A DNA stretch of 64,000 nucleotides, taken from contig NZ_AZUI01000001.1 of assembly GCF_000526995.1 (NCBI RefSeq), positions 310,001-374,000 on the forward strand, in the 5' to 3' direction. Under the pieces are notes generated by a model, which was not told where the DNA came from, searched no databases, and was given only the letters and a program-made list of their open reading frames with translations. Positions 9,601 to 16,793 of this stretch are shown one piece after another. Origin of the DNA: Lacrimispora indolis DSM 755 (GTDB lineage: Bacteria > Bacillota > Clostridia > Lachnospirales > Lachnospiraceae). Numbering within the stretch: the first letter of the stretch is position 1; every line of letters starts with the position of its first letter. The translations under genes were made by a program, and so were the position numbers.

Positions 9601-9951
9601 CGTTACAACTGCAACAGGGCGCGCCTGCCCATATAGGTATGTGCCAATATCAGCAGTGAACGTATACATCCCTGCCGTATCTTTGTTATATCCCCCACCG
9701 TCCTTCCATATTATTGGAATGGCGGCTATCGTTCCATCCTCCAGAGTTGCCATCAAGGTTTCAGGAAGTGAAATACCCTCTCTTTCCGTTCCTGCCGGGA
9801 CAGTCGCTTTTGTCACAACCACATCAAAAAACGCGATTGCTTCTGTTCCCCTGTCGTTTTGGGCGATCCCTGTAATAGGCAATACTCCGAAGACCAGCAA
9901 TATTACAAGCAGCAGAGAAAAACTGCCGTACAAATTACATTGTTTTTTCAT
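6670..9951 (-). CDS. Large secreted beta-helix adhesin-like protein with C-terminal anchor
   Basis: About 1,090 residues. A signal peptide is followed by an Ig-like region, an SdrD B-type repeat (GRLWLDENADGVMDEDESGVEDYPVSLY pattern, about residues 135-235), and a long right-handed parallel beta-helix (about 265-830) made of many copies of ISGNTA-x-x-GGGIYV. A Listeria-Bacteroides type repeat follows (FAGWYRDINGTNPWNF), then a DUF7601-type isopeptide domain (SKTVAGDYGDKTKEF ... YINTRT), and a VPTGV tail with hydrophobic helix and basic end. I prefer the ATG at 9951, with GGAAAG seven bases ahead, over the upstream ATG at 9969. It is probably the tip adhesin or a polysaccharide-binding protein displayed by this appendage system. 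Confidence 0.9.
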   Translation of the reverse strand: MKKQCNLYGSFSLLLVILLVFGVLPITGIAQNDRGTEAIAFFDVVVTKATVPAGTEREGISLPETLMATLEDGTIAAIPIIWKDGGGYNKDTAGMYTFTADIGTYLYGQARPVAVVTVTEPSYGSSGSISGRLWLDENADGVMDEDESGVEDYPVSLYMADDPHIAVQTAKTGTDGTYRFENIEPGSYVVGIAPEIIEQTEYLLPVIGMSGDNKFEIVEVGEETIMAYSETIIISEETDTGEGAVNAGIRLPGKKAARVWTASNYSQLKTYIGQAAENDIIVISGDIGFLSSESITINKSLIFRSSSGNQITFSQPNARRHFIIDSSSNGGAIELTFENIVIDGKKNGGGFEIKAGKSLKLNLTNSVIQNCNAQYGGGFLLNTGAALTLHGGKITGNIGKMYGGGFYVDSGNLTIQSTEMSANTSPQNGGGIYVDSGNLTVESTKISGNTASQNGAGIYVDSGDLTVENTEISGNVALQNGAGVDVNNSIVSIRDSRICNNIAQYGSNQGNHLGGGLYGKESNVTIDDSEISGNTSTHGGGVYFASGTLTVNNTKISNNKVVMTGGGIQINSITNSGITAAINITGSEISGNESEMGGGGIGIDGRSSSEEMMNTIKDCSIFGNKSPFFGGAILSSGGNIAVINSNISNNTAGYGGGVYLYAQATFTISGGEISGNAALASYGSFGGGQGGGIHGRGNSIITIKDGGKITNNVAESVESDSGRGGGVYLNQSPIVVESGEIFGNMAKQSGGGIYSEANGTVKIQAGKIEGNLAPNGGGIYVTPLANLTVTSDEVVFNDNIAGKANIKSEVDMNLHAQKIYTTHFTAPFDFAYNNFDVGYKTTATGIFYTVEFDSCGGDLVHPKIVAPGSTITAPSPGPTRDGYSFAGWYRDINGTNPWNFASDTVTGNMKLYAKWALSSSVTVSKTVAGDYGDKTKEFNFTIRFMNENGSKLPGGIQFIYTGSIISGSGAEAPAGGMLTLDSNGEAAFTLKHGQQITIAGAAMNSKVQIVENLAAGYTTSFRDENTIYTGADTGICTLADAAKTFAYINTRTAVVPTGVSAGGSKPLVFLALPMLLGAGLGTGKVLRRYKRSL

Positions 9952-9983
9952 ATTACATCTTTCCATCATTGTTATTCATGTTC

Positions 9984-10559
9984 TCATATACCTCCCCGGA
10001 ATATGATGAGTGCCCTTCCATCAATTTGTTTTACACTCACAGCGCCATAGTTGCGTGAGTCATATGAATCACCCCGGTGGTCTCCCATGACAAAGTACTC
10101 GTTAATACCAAGCGTAAGCGGATAACTGATTTCCGCTTTACCATAGGTCTTTTCATAGATGTATGGTTCATCGGGCACTTCTCCATTAATAAGAAAAAGT
10201 TCAGGATTGCCTCCACACTCCAGCATATCACCGGGAACAGCGCATATACGCTTTACATAGTCTGTACTTCCGTTCCTGCTTACCAGAGCAATATCACCTC
10301 TCTTATATGAGCTTGAAAGTTTCCAAAACAGGAGGACATCACCTTCCAAAAGAGCTGGTTCCATGGATGTTCCCGACACGACCGCAATTCCAAACATTGC
10401 GTTGAATACCAAGGCTGTTGTTGCGGCAATCAGCACGCACCTTATAAAAGAAGGCCAAAACGGCAGCTTAGGCTTATGGGGTTCAGCCGCATGCTTTAGC
10501 TGATATGTTCTCTTTATGATATTTGTACCTTCCTGTTTCGTTCTTTTATCTTCTGGCAT
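9984..10559 (-). CDS. lepB: Signal peptidase I
   Basis: This membrane-bound serine protease cleaves signal peptides from exported proteins. After a basic N-terminus there is one membrane helix (about residues 38-58), then the Ser nucleophile in SGTSMEPALLEGD, the Lys general base in DYVKRICAVPGD, and the conserved MGDHRGDSYDSRNYG box. All catalytic features are intact, in contrast to the paralogue at 6093-6668. The ATG at 10559 is preceded by AAGGAAAG at good spacing; the upstream ATG at 10577 has no ribosome binding site. It is the first structural gene of the surface operon after the Rrf2 regulator and may be dedicated to the pilins. Confidence 0.9.
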   Translation of the reverse strand: MPEDKRTKQEGTNIIKRTYQLKHAAEPHKPKLPFWPSFIRCVLIAATTALVFNAMFGIAVVSGTSMEPALLEGDVLLFWKLSSSYKRGDIALVSRNGSTDYVKRICAVPGDMLECGGNPELFLINGEVPDEPYIYEKTYGKAEISYPLTLGINEYFVMGDHRGDSYDSRNYGAVSVKQIDGRALIIFRGGI

Positions 10560-10608
10560 TAAAACTTTCCTTTTCATAACTGCAAGGGATCGGATATCTG
10601 CTTAACGT

Positions 10609-11076
10609 TCATTCAGGTGCGCATCGGGAACGCCGGATAGTCATGTGGATATTATTAAGCTCATGCAGTCCCCTGGCCGTTTCTGCAATGTCAGACAGGC
10701 GTACACAGCGCAGATTATAGACCAATTCCTTTTGTACTGAGTCCAATACCGCATGGACAAGGCATGTTTCTATTGAACCCTTGTTGCAAAAACCATCCAT
10801 ACCCAAACAAGAGTTGATCTGGATATCGCCTTCCATTACCTGTATGATGTCATAAAGAGTAACCTCCCGCGCGCTCTCAGCAATCTGATAGCCTCCAAAA
10901 CGCCCATGCAGAACCTCTACCATACCGGCCTGTCTCAGGCAGCCAAGTACCTTATTTAAATATCCGTACGAAATGCAAAGCTGCTCCGAAAGCTCATTTG
11001 CCGTAATTAATGTGTTCTTGCTATAGAGGCAACACATAACGCGGATGCCATAGTCTGTTGTCATATGTAATTTCAT
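10609..11076 (-). CDS. Rrf2-family transcriptional regulator
   Basis: The 155-residue protein has the Rrf2 winged helix-turn-helix at its N-terminus (MKLHMTTDYGIRVMCCLY, then a helix-turn-helix with ISYGYLNKVLGCLRQAGMVEV and the wing GRFGGYQIA). The C-terminal half carries three cysteines in SCLGMDGFCNKGSIETC, the usual place for an iron-sulfur cluster in IscR/NsrR-like members. It may therefore sense iron, redox state or nitric oxide. It is the first gene of the leftward surface operon, about 50 bases ahead of the signal peptidase gene. A palindrome in its own promoter region suggests autoregulation and hence control of the whole operon. Confidence 0.88.
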   Translation of the reverse strand: MKLHMTTDYGIRVMCCLYSKNTLITANELSEQLCISYGYLNKVLGCLRQAGMVEVLHGRFGGYQIAESAREVTLYDIIQVMEGDIQINSCLGMDGFCNKGSIETCLVHAVLDSVQKELVYNLRCVRLSDIAETARGLHELNNIHMTIRRSRCAPE

Positions 11077-11125
11077 GTATTCAACCTCATTAATGCATAC
11101 TTGGCTTTTGAAATATGACTTAACT

Positions 11126-11152
11126 TGAAATATATTTCATTTGCTGATTATA
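11126..11152 (-). promoter_or_regulatory. Promoter and palindromic operator of the Rrf2/pilus operon
   Basis: A perfect 14-base palindrome TGAAATATATTTCA lies at 11126-11139, with a related half (TGAAATATGA) at 11109-11118. A TATAAT -10 hexamer for the minus strand is at 11147-11152, placing the palindrome over the likely start of transcription. The match to -35 is weak. Rrf2 proteins bind AT-rich palindromes of this kind, so autoregulation is a reasonable inference. Confidence 0.5.
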
Positions 11153-11178
11153 AAATAACAAAAGTCCATTTGCCCGAT

Positions 11179-11286
11179 TTTCCGCTTAATGAGCAGTAAT
11201 TTCCGCTCGATTGCATGGGCTGGAAGTATTGGGAAAGCACAAAGCAAAAGTACCGCTTTGCTGATGAATACTAATTAAGCGGAAAT
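11179..11286. repeat. 12-base inverted repeat in the divergent regulatory region
   Basis: TTTCCGCTTAAT (11179-11190) is repeated in inverted orientation as ATTAAGCGGAAA (11275-11286). The region between the Rrf2 gene and the LytTR regulator (11077-11452) has no gene. The repeats could be binding sites for the LytTR response regulator encoded next door or could bring a loop together; the sequence alone does not decide. Confidence 0.45.
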
Positions 11287-11452
11287 ACTGCTTTATTGGA
11301 CGAAATATATTCCAAATGTACGTTTTTTACTTATACTTATAAGTTGAACTATACATTTGAAGCGCTTAAACAAGTGGTATAAAAATCATGTGAATTTGCG
11401 AATAAACGGATGCATCGCGTTTCATCCTAAGTTCTAGGAAAGGGTGTATAAA

Positions 11453-12187
11453 ATGATAACCATATTCTTGTGCGATGACAACAGTGAAACAGTAGAAAGA
11501 TATAGTGATTTAATTAAACAGACAGCGAAAAAAAAACAGATCGACATTTCCCTTTCTGCATTTTATAACGGCAGATCCTTGCTGTTTCATATGTCCGACA
11601 CTCCTGATTTGCCGGACATCATTTACCTTGATATATTAATGGATGGACTTAATGGCGTAAATACGGCAAAAAAACTGAGGGAACTGGGATGTAATGCAGA
11701 AATTATTTTTTTGACTTCCAGCAATGATTACGTGTTTGACTCCTTCGATGTCTCACCCGTATATTATCTGTTAAAAAACGAAACATCTGAGACTAAATTT
11801 GAACAGGTGTTTTTGCGTGCCGTCCATTTGTCCGATAGTAAGGCAACTCAGAAATTTATCTGTAAATCAGGTGCATTACGTAAAATCATTCCAATTAAGG
11901 AGATCTCGCATTTTGTTATTTGGAAAGGGATTGTAACCATACATTATGGAAAAAATGAAAAGTTTGAGTATTGGATCACTATGGAAGAGCTGGAAGAGCA
12001 ATTGCGTGGAAAGAATTTTGTCCGCACACACCGCTCCTATATCGTCAACCTCCAGTATATCGCAGAATTTCAGCGCCGCACGATTATTCTTAAAACAGGA
12101 GAAACGATACCAGTAGGTGTGACTTATGAAGAAAAGGTAAAAAACACCTTTTTGGATTACATGATCCGGCACAATACAATTTTTTAA
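11453..12187 (+). CDS. LytTR-family response regulator
   Basis: This two-component regulator has a receiver domain (residues about 1-120; acidic pocket in FLCDDN, phospho-acceptor Asp in IIYLDILMDG) followed by a LytTR DNA-binding domain (about 135-235, with FVRTHRSYIVNLQYI). It resembles AgrA/ComE-type regulators that control secreted or surface products. I chose the ATG at 11453, with GGAAAGGG eight bases ahead, over the GTG at 11444. The gene is divergent from the Rrf2/pilus operon and followed 18 bases later by its cognate kinase gene, so regulation of the surface locus is likely though not shown. Confidence 0.88.
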   Translation: MITIFLCDDNSETVERYSDLIKQTAKKKQIDISLSAFYNGRSLLFHMSDTPDLPDIIYLDILMDGLNGVNTAKKLRELGCNAEIIFLTSSNDYVFDSFDVSPVYYLLKNETSETKFEQVFLRAVHLSDSKATQKFICKSGALRKIIPIKEISHFVIWKGIVTIHYGKNEKFEYWITMEELEEQLRGKNFVRTHRSYIVNLQYIAEFQRRTIILKTGETIPVGVTYEEKVKNTFLDYMIRHNTIF

Positions 12188-12205
12188 TGAGAAAGGAGAA
12201 GTCCA

Positions 12206-13546
12206 ATGGCGCTTACTTTGCGATTTTTGGCGGAATGTCTGTTTACCTTTTACAGCGTGTCCTTCCTCTTTTATCACAGGAATACCTTTCTTGTCAGACA
12301 GGGTTACTGGATTTATCTTGCAATTGCTGCTTTCACAAACTGGAGCTTCGGGGCTGCTTGGGGATTAAGCCTTTCATCCCATTACGGAGCTCTCATACTC
12401 TTAGGTATCACCATATTGGAATTAAAGCTAATGTACAAAATGAATCCGGTGCAGCTCCTATTTGAAAGCAGTTATTTTGTTTCCGTTCTCTACTGGGGAA
12501 GAGGGATTGTACTTCCGGCTTTTGCTTTGTGTCTGGAAAAAAGCGTTCAATGGGTGAGGCATGACAATTTCTACTACTCCATTTCATGGTTCCTCTCCAT
12601 GTGTATTATACTCGTCTATAACAGGATTTTTCGGCATACTATTGCGCCCCGATCTAAAATGGAAAAGTTCTACCGCATCAAAGAGCAGATACGGTTTGTA
12701 GCTATCTTTCAAACAACTCTATTGGCTTATCTGCTATTTGTCAATTTAGGACGATATTATGGTGTAGATCTGCCCTGGTATAAAATAACCTATATTGTAT
12801 CATGCGTGATATGCTTTGCTGCTCAAAGTCTTTTGGTGCATCGCGGGATAAGAATGAGCGCTCTTTTGGAATTTGAACTGCATAACCGATTTCTTCAGGA
12901 GCAGCTTCGCAGGCAGTTGCAGCATTACAAAACCTATCAAAAATACACGGAAAGTTACAGGGCATTTAAGCATGACTATAAAAATATGATGATTTCTGTG
13001 AAATCCCTGCTATCCACCAGAGAATACCAGAAAGCAGAACGGATGCTCGATACCATTCACGATACCATGCAGCAACAGGTTCTGGTCCATAAGACATATT
13101 CAAACCATATTATACTTGACGCCATTTTTCATGACATTGCCAACGTGTGTGCAGAGCAGGAAACACGCTTCTCAGCAATGGTATATATCCCCGAGGGACT
13201 CAATATATCAGATATTGATTGTGTCCGCATTTTTTCAAATCTAACAAATAATGCGGTTGAAGCCTGTACCAAAGTCACATCTGAATTTCGGAGATTTCTT
13301 ACAATCACAAGCAATTTAAGTGAGGGCAATAATTGGCTGAGTGTTGAAATATCCAACTCTTTTAATGGGGAGTGCAGCATGCGCAACGGGATTCCCGAAT
13401 CGACAAAAGCTGACAAAGACTTTCATGGAATGGGTTTGGCAATCGTTACAGAAATTATTGAGCACTTAGGCGGGGTGATTAGAATTGATGCCGGCCAGGA
13501 GGAAAAGATCTTTACAGTGACCCTTTTATTTCCGCTCAGCAAGTAG
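12206..13546 (+). CDS. GHKL sensor histidine kinase, AgrC-like
   Basis: The 446-residue protein has six or so predicted membrane helices in residues 1-215, a cytoplasmic helical region with a phospho-acceptor-like His (YRAFKHDYKNMM), and a GHKL ATPase domain with the N box DCVRIFSNLTNNAVEAC and G box GMGLAIVTEII. This is the layout of peptide-sensing kinases of the AgrC/ComD group that pair with LytTR regulators. The start ATG has AGGAG eight bases upstream, and the gene directly follows the response regulator gene. No short signal-peptide gene is evident next to the pair, so the ligand is unknown. Confidence 0.88.
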   Translation: MALTLRFLAECLFTFYSVSFLFYHRNTFLVRQGYWIYLAIAAFTNWSFGAAWGLSLSSHYGALILLGITILELKLMYKMNPVQLLFESSYFVSVLYWGRGIVLPAFALCLEKSVQWVRHDNFYYSISWFLSMCIILVYNRIFRHTIAPRSKMEKFYRIKEQIRFVAIFQTTLLAYLLFVNLGRYYGVDLPWYKITYIVSCVICFAAQSLLVHRGIRMSALLEFELHNRFLQEQLRRQLQHYKTYQKYTESYRAFKHDYKNMMISVKSLLSTREYQKAERMLDTIHDTMQQQVLVHKTYSNHIILDAIFHDIANVCAEQETRFSAMVYIPEGLNISDIDCVRIFSNLTNNAVEACTKVTSEFRRFLTITSNLSEGNNWLSVEISNSFNGECSMRNGIPESTKADKDFHGMGLAIVTEIIEHLGGVIRIDAGQEEKIFTVTLLFPLSK

Positions 13547-13684
13547 TATCTATGCTTTGCACATTTTCTCCCTAATCCCGTATTCTATAATAGAAACAAT
13601 TTATTGTTGTATTATTTAACGTTTATAACATAATATTATCTTTTATCATTTTTATTAGATACAGGAAAGAAGGTGAATTGTTAT

Positions 13685-14140
13685 TTGAAGTTATCTGATT
13701 GCAGCAATTCCAATTGTCCCATACATAACAGGGGTATGGGCCAATCTTTCTGTCCTGATATTCAGGGGGCTCCCGGTTTCCGGGGCCGTTTCAGCGTTCA
13801 GGGATCTTCTGGACCGGAAGGGTCACCGGGGTCTTAGGGAGAACAGGGATATCCCGGCCCCCATGGGCCCGCCGGACCTGCAGAACCTGCCGCCACCTTT
13901 GCAGACGCAGAATTAATATATACACAAAAATGACGAAGAGCAGAAACGCCTGCTTCCGTCCGGCGAAACTATAACATTGAATACAAAAATCGCAAATGGC
14001 GCACCATATATAAGCTATAATAATTCGGAATATTTTTAATTGCCAACCCAGGATAATAGGTGGTTCATTGCTGCCTGCAATCATTTCATGCAAAAGCAGC
14101 TCTGTACCATTTCAGTTTTTGGATAGCAAATATTTCCATC
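13685..14140 (+). pseudogene. Broken collagen-like (Gly-X-Y) protein gene
   Basis: A reading frame starting at a TTG (13685), after an AAGGTG ribosome binding site, encodes a Cys-containing head (KLSDCSNSNCPIHNRGMGQS), then Gly-X-Y triplets such as GAPGFRG, GSSGPEGSPGS and GYPGPHGPAGPA. It is interrupted by an in-frame TAG near 13836 and ends at a TGA near 13932. One base-shift later the text continues as a recognisable BclA-like C-terminal piece (TLNTKIANGAPYISYNN), again broken by stops. Clostridial and Bacillus collagen-like glycoproteins coat spores or cells; this copy is decayed and probably not expressed. A TTATTG / TATAAC promoter-like pair lies upstream. The stretch 14140-14215 holds nothing I can identify. 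Confidence 0.7.
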
Positions 14141-14218
14141 TGAGAACTTGTATGACTGTTGCCATAACCATTTCATCAACAGACGGCTATGGCAGCCAGG
14201 TGTTAGAAAATGAAAATG

Positions 14219-14255
14219 CCTCCCTGCCGGTTTCGCAAAGAAACCGGCAGGGAGG
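14219..14255 (-). terminator. Terminator after the LURP-one gene
   Basis: A perfect 16-base stem CCTCCCTGCCGGTTTC / GAAACCGGCAGGGAGG closes a five-base loop. On the minus strand it is followed by CATTTTCATTTTC, fitting termination of the repair operon that ends at 14305. Confidence 0.75.
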
Positions 14256-14304
14256 CTATGTTATTTCATGACTTTCTGATCTGCTCTTTTGAGCTGTAAG
14301 GCTG

Positions 14305-14781
14305 TCAGCCCTTATTCTGGCTGCATTTGACCGCATCAATGGCAAGGACCACCATAAGTGCCAAAAGACTGTCCTGTCCGTCAGCCACATCAATCAAATA
14401 AGTATCTGTAAAATGAAAAAGCTGTTTTTCGATCCTGGCCACCGTACTGCCGGTCTGGGAAAGAATGGAATAATCCCATTCCAGGAAGCTGCCTTCCACA
14501 TGCCAGCCATTGCAGTCAACGGAAAAAGAGGGTTTAAAAAAAGTGAACTCCTTGGTGATGGTTCCCACCGTTTCTCCTCCGATCTGGATGGCAAACCGGG
14601 GAAGGAAAGTAAGCACCTGCTCCCTTAAGGTTGCCAGGTGATTTCCGTCTTTATCATAAATCTCCAGCTTATGGCCCCATGCAGGCCTGCCGCAGACCGT
14701 GTATACAGTGGCGCCATTCTCATCATAAATATCGTAACTGTCAAACCAGGAAAAAAACCTCTGTTTAAACATAAGTCTCAT
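14305..14781 (-). CDS. LURP-one-related family protein
   Basis: The 158-residue product begins MRLMFKQRFFSWFDSYDIYDENG and shows the repeated beta-strand pattern of the LURP-one/DUF567 family (Tubby-like barrel), including GHKLEIYDKDGNHLATLREQV and the late hydrophobic helix LLALMVVLAIDAV. The biochemical role of bacterial members is not established. I start it at the ATG at 14781, which overlaps the endonuclease III stop codon as ATGA. It is the last gene of the endonuclease Q / endonuclease III operon, and the coupling suggests co-expression; a role in repair is only guilt by association. Confidence 0.85.
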   Translation of the reverse strand: MRLMFKQRFFSWFDSYDIYDENGATVYTVCGRPAWGHKLEIYDKDGNHLATLREQVLTFLPRFAIQIGGETVGTITKEFTFFKPSFSVDCNGWHVEGSFLEWDYSILSQTGSTVARIEKQLFHFTDTYLIDVADGQDSLLALMVVLAIDAVKCSQNKG

Positions 14782-15467
14782 GATATCTTTTTCTCTCCTT
14801 TCCCTTCCATGTCCACCGTCTGCCCGCACCACTCCCTCAGCATGCATTCCCCGCACTTTGCCTTCCTTGCCGTGCAGATTGCCCTGCCATGGTAAATCAG
14901 CTGAAAATTGATCCGGTTCCAATGGTCTTCCGGCAATATTCTCTGCAGTTCCACTTCCACCTCTGCCGGATTTTTCCCGAAGGCCCAGCCCAGCCGCTTT
15001 GAAATGCGGAATACATGAGTATCCACCGTGACCCCCGGTATTCCATAAGCATCTGCCAGAAACAAGGTAGCAGTTTTTCTTCCTACTCCGGCCAGGGTTA
15101 AAACACCTTCAATATCTCCTGGAACTTCTCCGCCGTATTCCTCTGCAATCTGTCTGCAGCATTTCTTTAAATTTTTTGCCTTGTTTTTATAAAGCCCGAT
15201 CGAACGTATGGCTTCTTCAATTTCTTCTAACGGTGCTTCGGCCATCTGCTCCACTGTCTGGAAACGCTGAAACAGCTGGGGGAGCACCTCCTCCACCTGT
15301 TTATCCGTGCTCTGGGCACTGAGCATGATGGCTGCCAGAAGCTGCCAGGGCTGCTGGTGGTAAAAGCCCTCCTTTGTTACACCGTAAACCTGATCTAACT
15401 TTTCAAGTATATAACCGATATTTTCCTTTTTCATCCGGTATTCCAACCTTCCGCTACTGTATTTCAT
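14778..15467 (-). CDS. nth: Endonuclease III (DNA glycosylase/AP lyase)
   Basis: This base-excision repair enzyme removes oxidised pyrimidines and cuts the abasic strand. The helix-hairpin-helix LTLAGVGRKTATLFLADAYG is followed by the catalytic Asp in VTVDTHVFRISKRLG; the active-site Lys lies in the GVGRKTA segment. The C-terminal 4Fe-4S cluster cysteines are present as C-x6-C-x2-C-x5-C (ICTARKAKCGECMLREWC). Start choice is uncertain: ATG at 15467 (GAGAAAAG ahead) or 15434, which begins MKKENIGYILEKL like most family members. It lies just downstream of the endonuclease Q-like gene, and the two enzymes act on different damaged bases. Confidence 0.93.
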   Translation of the reverse strand: MKYSSGRLEYRMKKENIGYILEKLDQVYGVTKEGFYHQQPWQLLAAIMLSAQSTDKQVEEVLPQLFQRFQTVEQMAEAPLEEIEEAIRSIGLYKNKAKNLKKCCRQIAEEYGGEVPGDIEGVLTLAGVGRKTATLFLADAYGIPGVTVDTHVFRISKRLGWAFGKNPAEVEVELQRILPEDHWNRINFQLIYHGRAICTARKAKCGECMLREWCGQTVDMEGKGEKKIS

Positions 15468-15498
15468 CTGCTTTTCTCTTTCGTCCGTACGCTTATTC

Positions 15499-16770
15499 CT
15501 ATGTAAAAACGTGTTTCCCTTTGCCCCTCCGGTCAATCTCTCCCGGCTCAAACAGCCGGATGGTCCCATATTCTCCGTCATATCCCGGGCTGCATATGAC
15601 TCTTCCTTCCCTCAGCCGCCTGATCCCCTCTGAAATCATATGACCGGAAGCTTGATCAATATCCTCCAAAGGCAAATCCCGCAGAATGTGAAATTCCGGA
15701 CCCAGATCACTGATCATGGATTCATACTGGCCCTGAACCTTTTTGCTGGCTGTGGAATAGCCTATGGAAGCCGCAATCACCTCAGACAAAGGGACCAGAT
15801 TTTCAAATCTCCTTCCTCCGGGAAGAACAAAGCCAGGGGCACGGTCAGCCAGCTGACCGATCCGATGGGAAACGCCTGTAGTCAGCTTGCGGCCGCATAC
15901 CGGGCACTTGCCTGAATACTGTTTCGCTTCTGAAGGAGAAAGGCAAAGATTGCATTTCCGGTGACCGTCATAATGATATTTCCCTTCTTCCGGGAAAAAT
16001 TCCACAGTCCCCTCCAATCCCTCCCCTTTTTGAATGGCATTCCAAAGCCCGGTATAGGATAATTGAATATCCAGAAGATTGGCTTCCCTGCCTAATTTCG
16101 ACGGAGAATGGGCATCGGAGTTGGAAACAAGCTGAAAACGGTCCAGAGCCGACAAACGCCAAATCATAGGCGGATCAGAAGAAAGGCCTGTTTCCAGGGC
16201 ATGCACATAGGGAGTTAAGTCCTCAAAACACTCTTCAATGGAATCAAAACCGGAAAATGCTCCGAACAACGAAAAATGGGGCGTCCAGATATGAGCCGGA
16301 ATATAAATGGCCCTGGGGCACATTTCCAGCGTAATTTCAAGAAGGTCATGACAATCCAGACCCAGGATAGGCCTGCCGTCTGAATGTAGGTTTCCAATGG
16401 TTTCCAGCCTTTCTGAAAGCAGTTTTGCCTCCTCAATGCCGGGAAGAAGGATGACGCTGTGAACCTTCCTCACTTTCCCGTTTTTCTTATAAATCGAGCT
16501 GATCTCTCCGGAAACCACAAACCTGGGAATTGCCTTTTCCGGACCCTCCTTCTTGTTCACACGATATTCTTCTTTTAATATATAAAGCCCCTCTTCTGCA
16601 GGAACCAGCTTTTCCTTTAATTCCTCACGCCATGCCGGGTGGGTAAAATCACCGGTCCCCAGGATGGCGATCCCTTTTTTCCTTGCCCATAAATCCAAAT
16701 ATTCCAGAGAACAATCCTTACTGGTTGCCCTGGAATAATGGGAATGGATATGTAAGTCTGCTATATACAT
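15499..16770 (-). CDS. Endonuclease Q-like PHP-domain nuclease
   Basis: The 423-residue protein starts with the PHP metal site DLHIHSHYSRATS and has further metal-ligand motifs GTGDFTHPAW and SNSDAHSPSKLG. Around residue 280-300 is a four-cysteine zinc finger (CNLC ... CPVC). This arrangement is that of endonuclease Q, which nicks 5' of deaminated bases such as uracil and hypoxanthine, known from archaea and some bacteria. The ATG at 16770 (AGGTG ahead) gives the family-typical MYIADLHIHSHYS start. Gene order with nth suggests a small DNA-damage repair operon. Confidence 0.88.
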   Translation of the reverse strand: MYIADLHIHSHYSRATSKDCSLEYLDLWARKKGIAILGTGDFTHPAWREELKEKLVPAEEGLYILKEEYRVNKKEGPEKAIPRFVVSGEISSIYKKNGKVRKVHSVILLPGIEEAKLLSERLETIGNLHSDGRPILGLDCHDLLEITLEMCPRAIYIPAHIWTPHFSLFGAFSGFDSIEECFEDLTPYVHALETGLSSDPPMIWRLSALDRFQLVSNSDAHSPSKLGREANLLDIQLSYTGLWNAIQKGEGLEGTVEFFPEEGKYHYDGHRKCNLCLSPSEAKQYSGKCPVCGRKLTTGVSHRIGQLADRAPGFVLPGGRRFENLVPLSEVIAASIGYSTASKKVQGQYESMISDLGPEFHILRDLPLEDIDQASGHMISEGIRRLREGRVICSPGYDGEYGTIRLFEPGEIDRRGKGKHVFT

Positions 16771-16793
16771 AAATTTCACCTGCTTTTGTCAAT

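Noticed and set aside
11355..11375. Possible catabolite (cre) site around TTGAAGCGCTTAAAC
   Set aside because: The spacing does not match the cre consensus and the gene downstream is a regulator with no sugar link.
13791..14093. 100-residue minus-strand open frame over the collagen-like remnant
   Set aside because: It has no ribosome binding site, and the Gly-X-Y pattern on the other strand explains the base composition.
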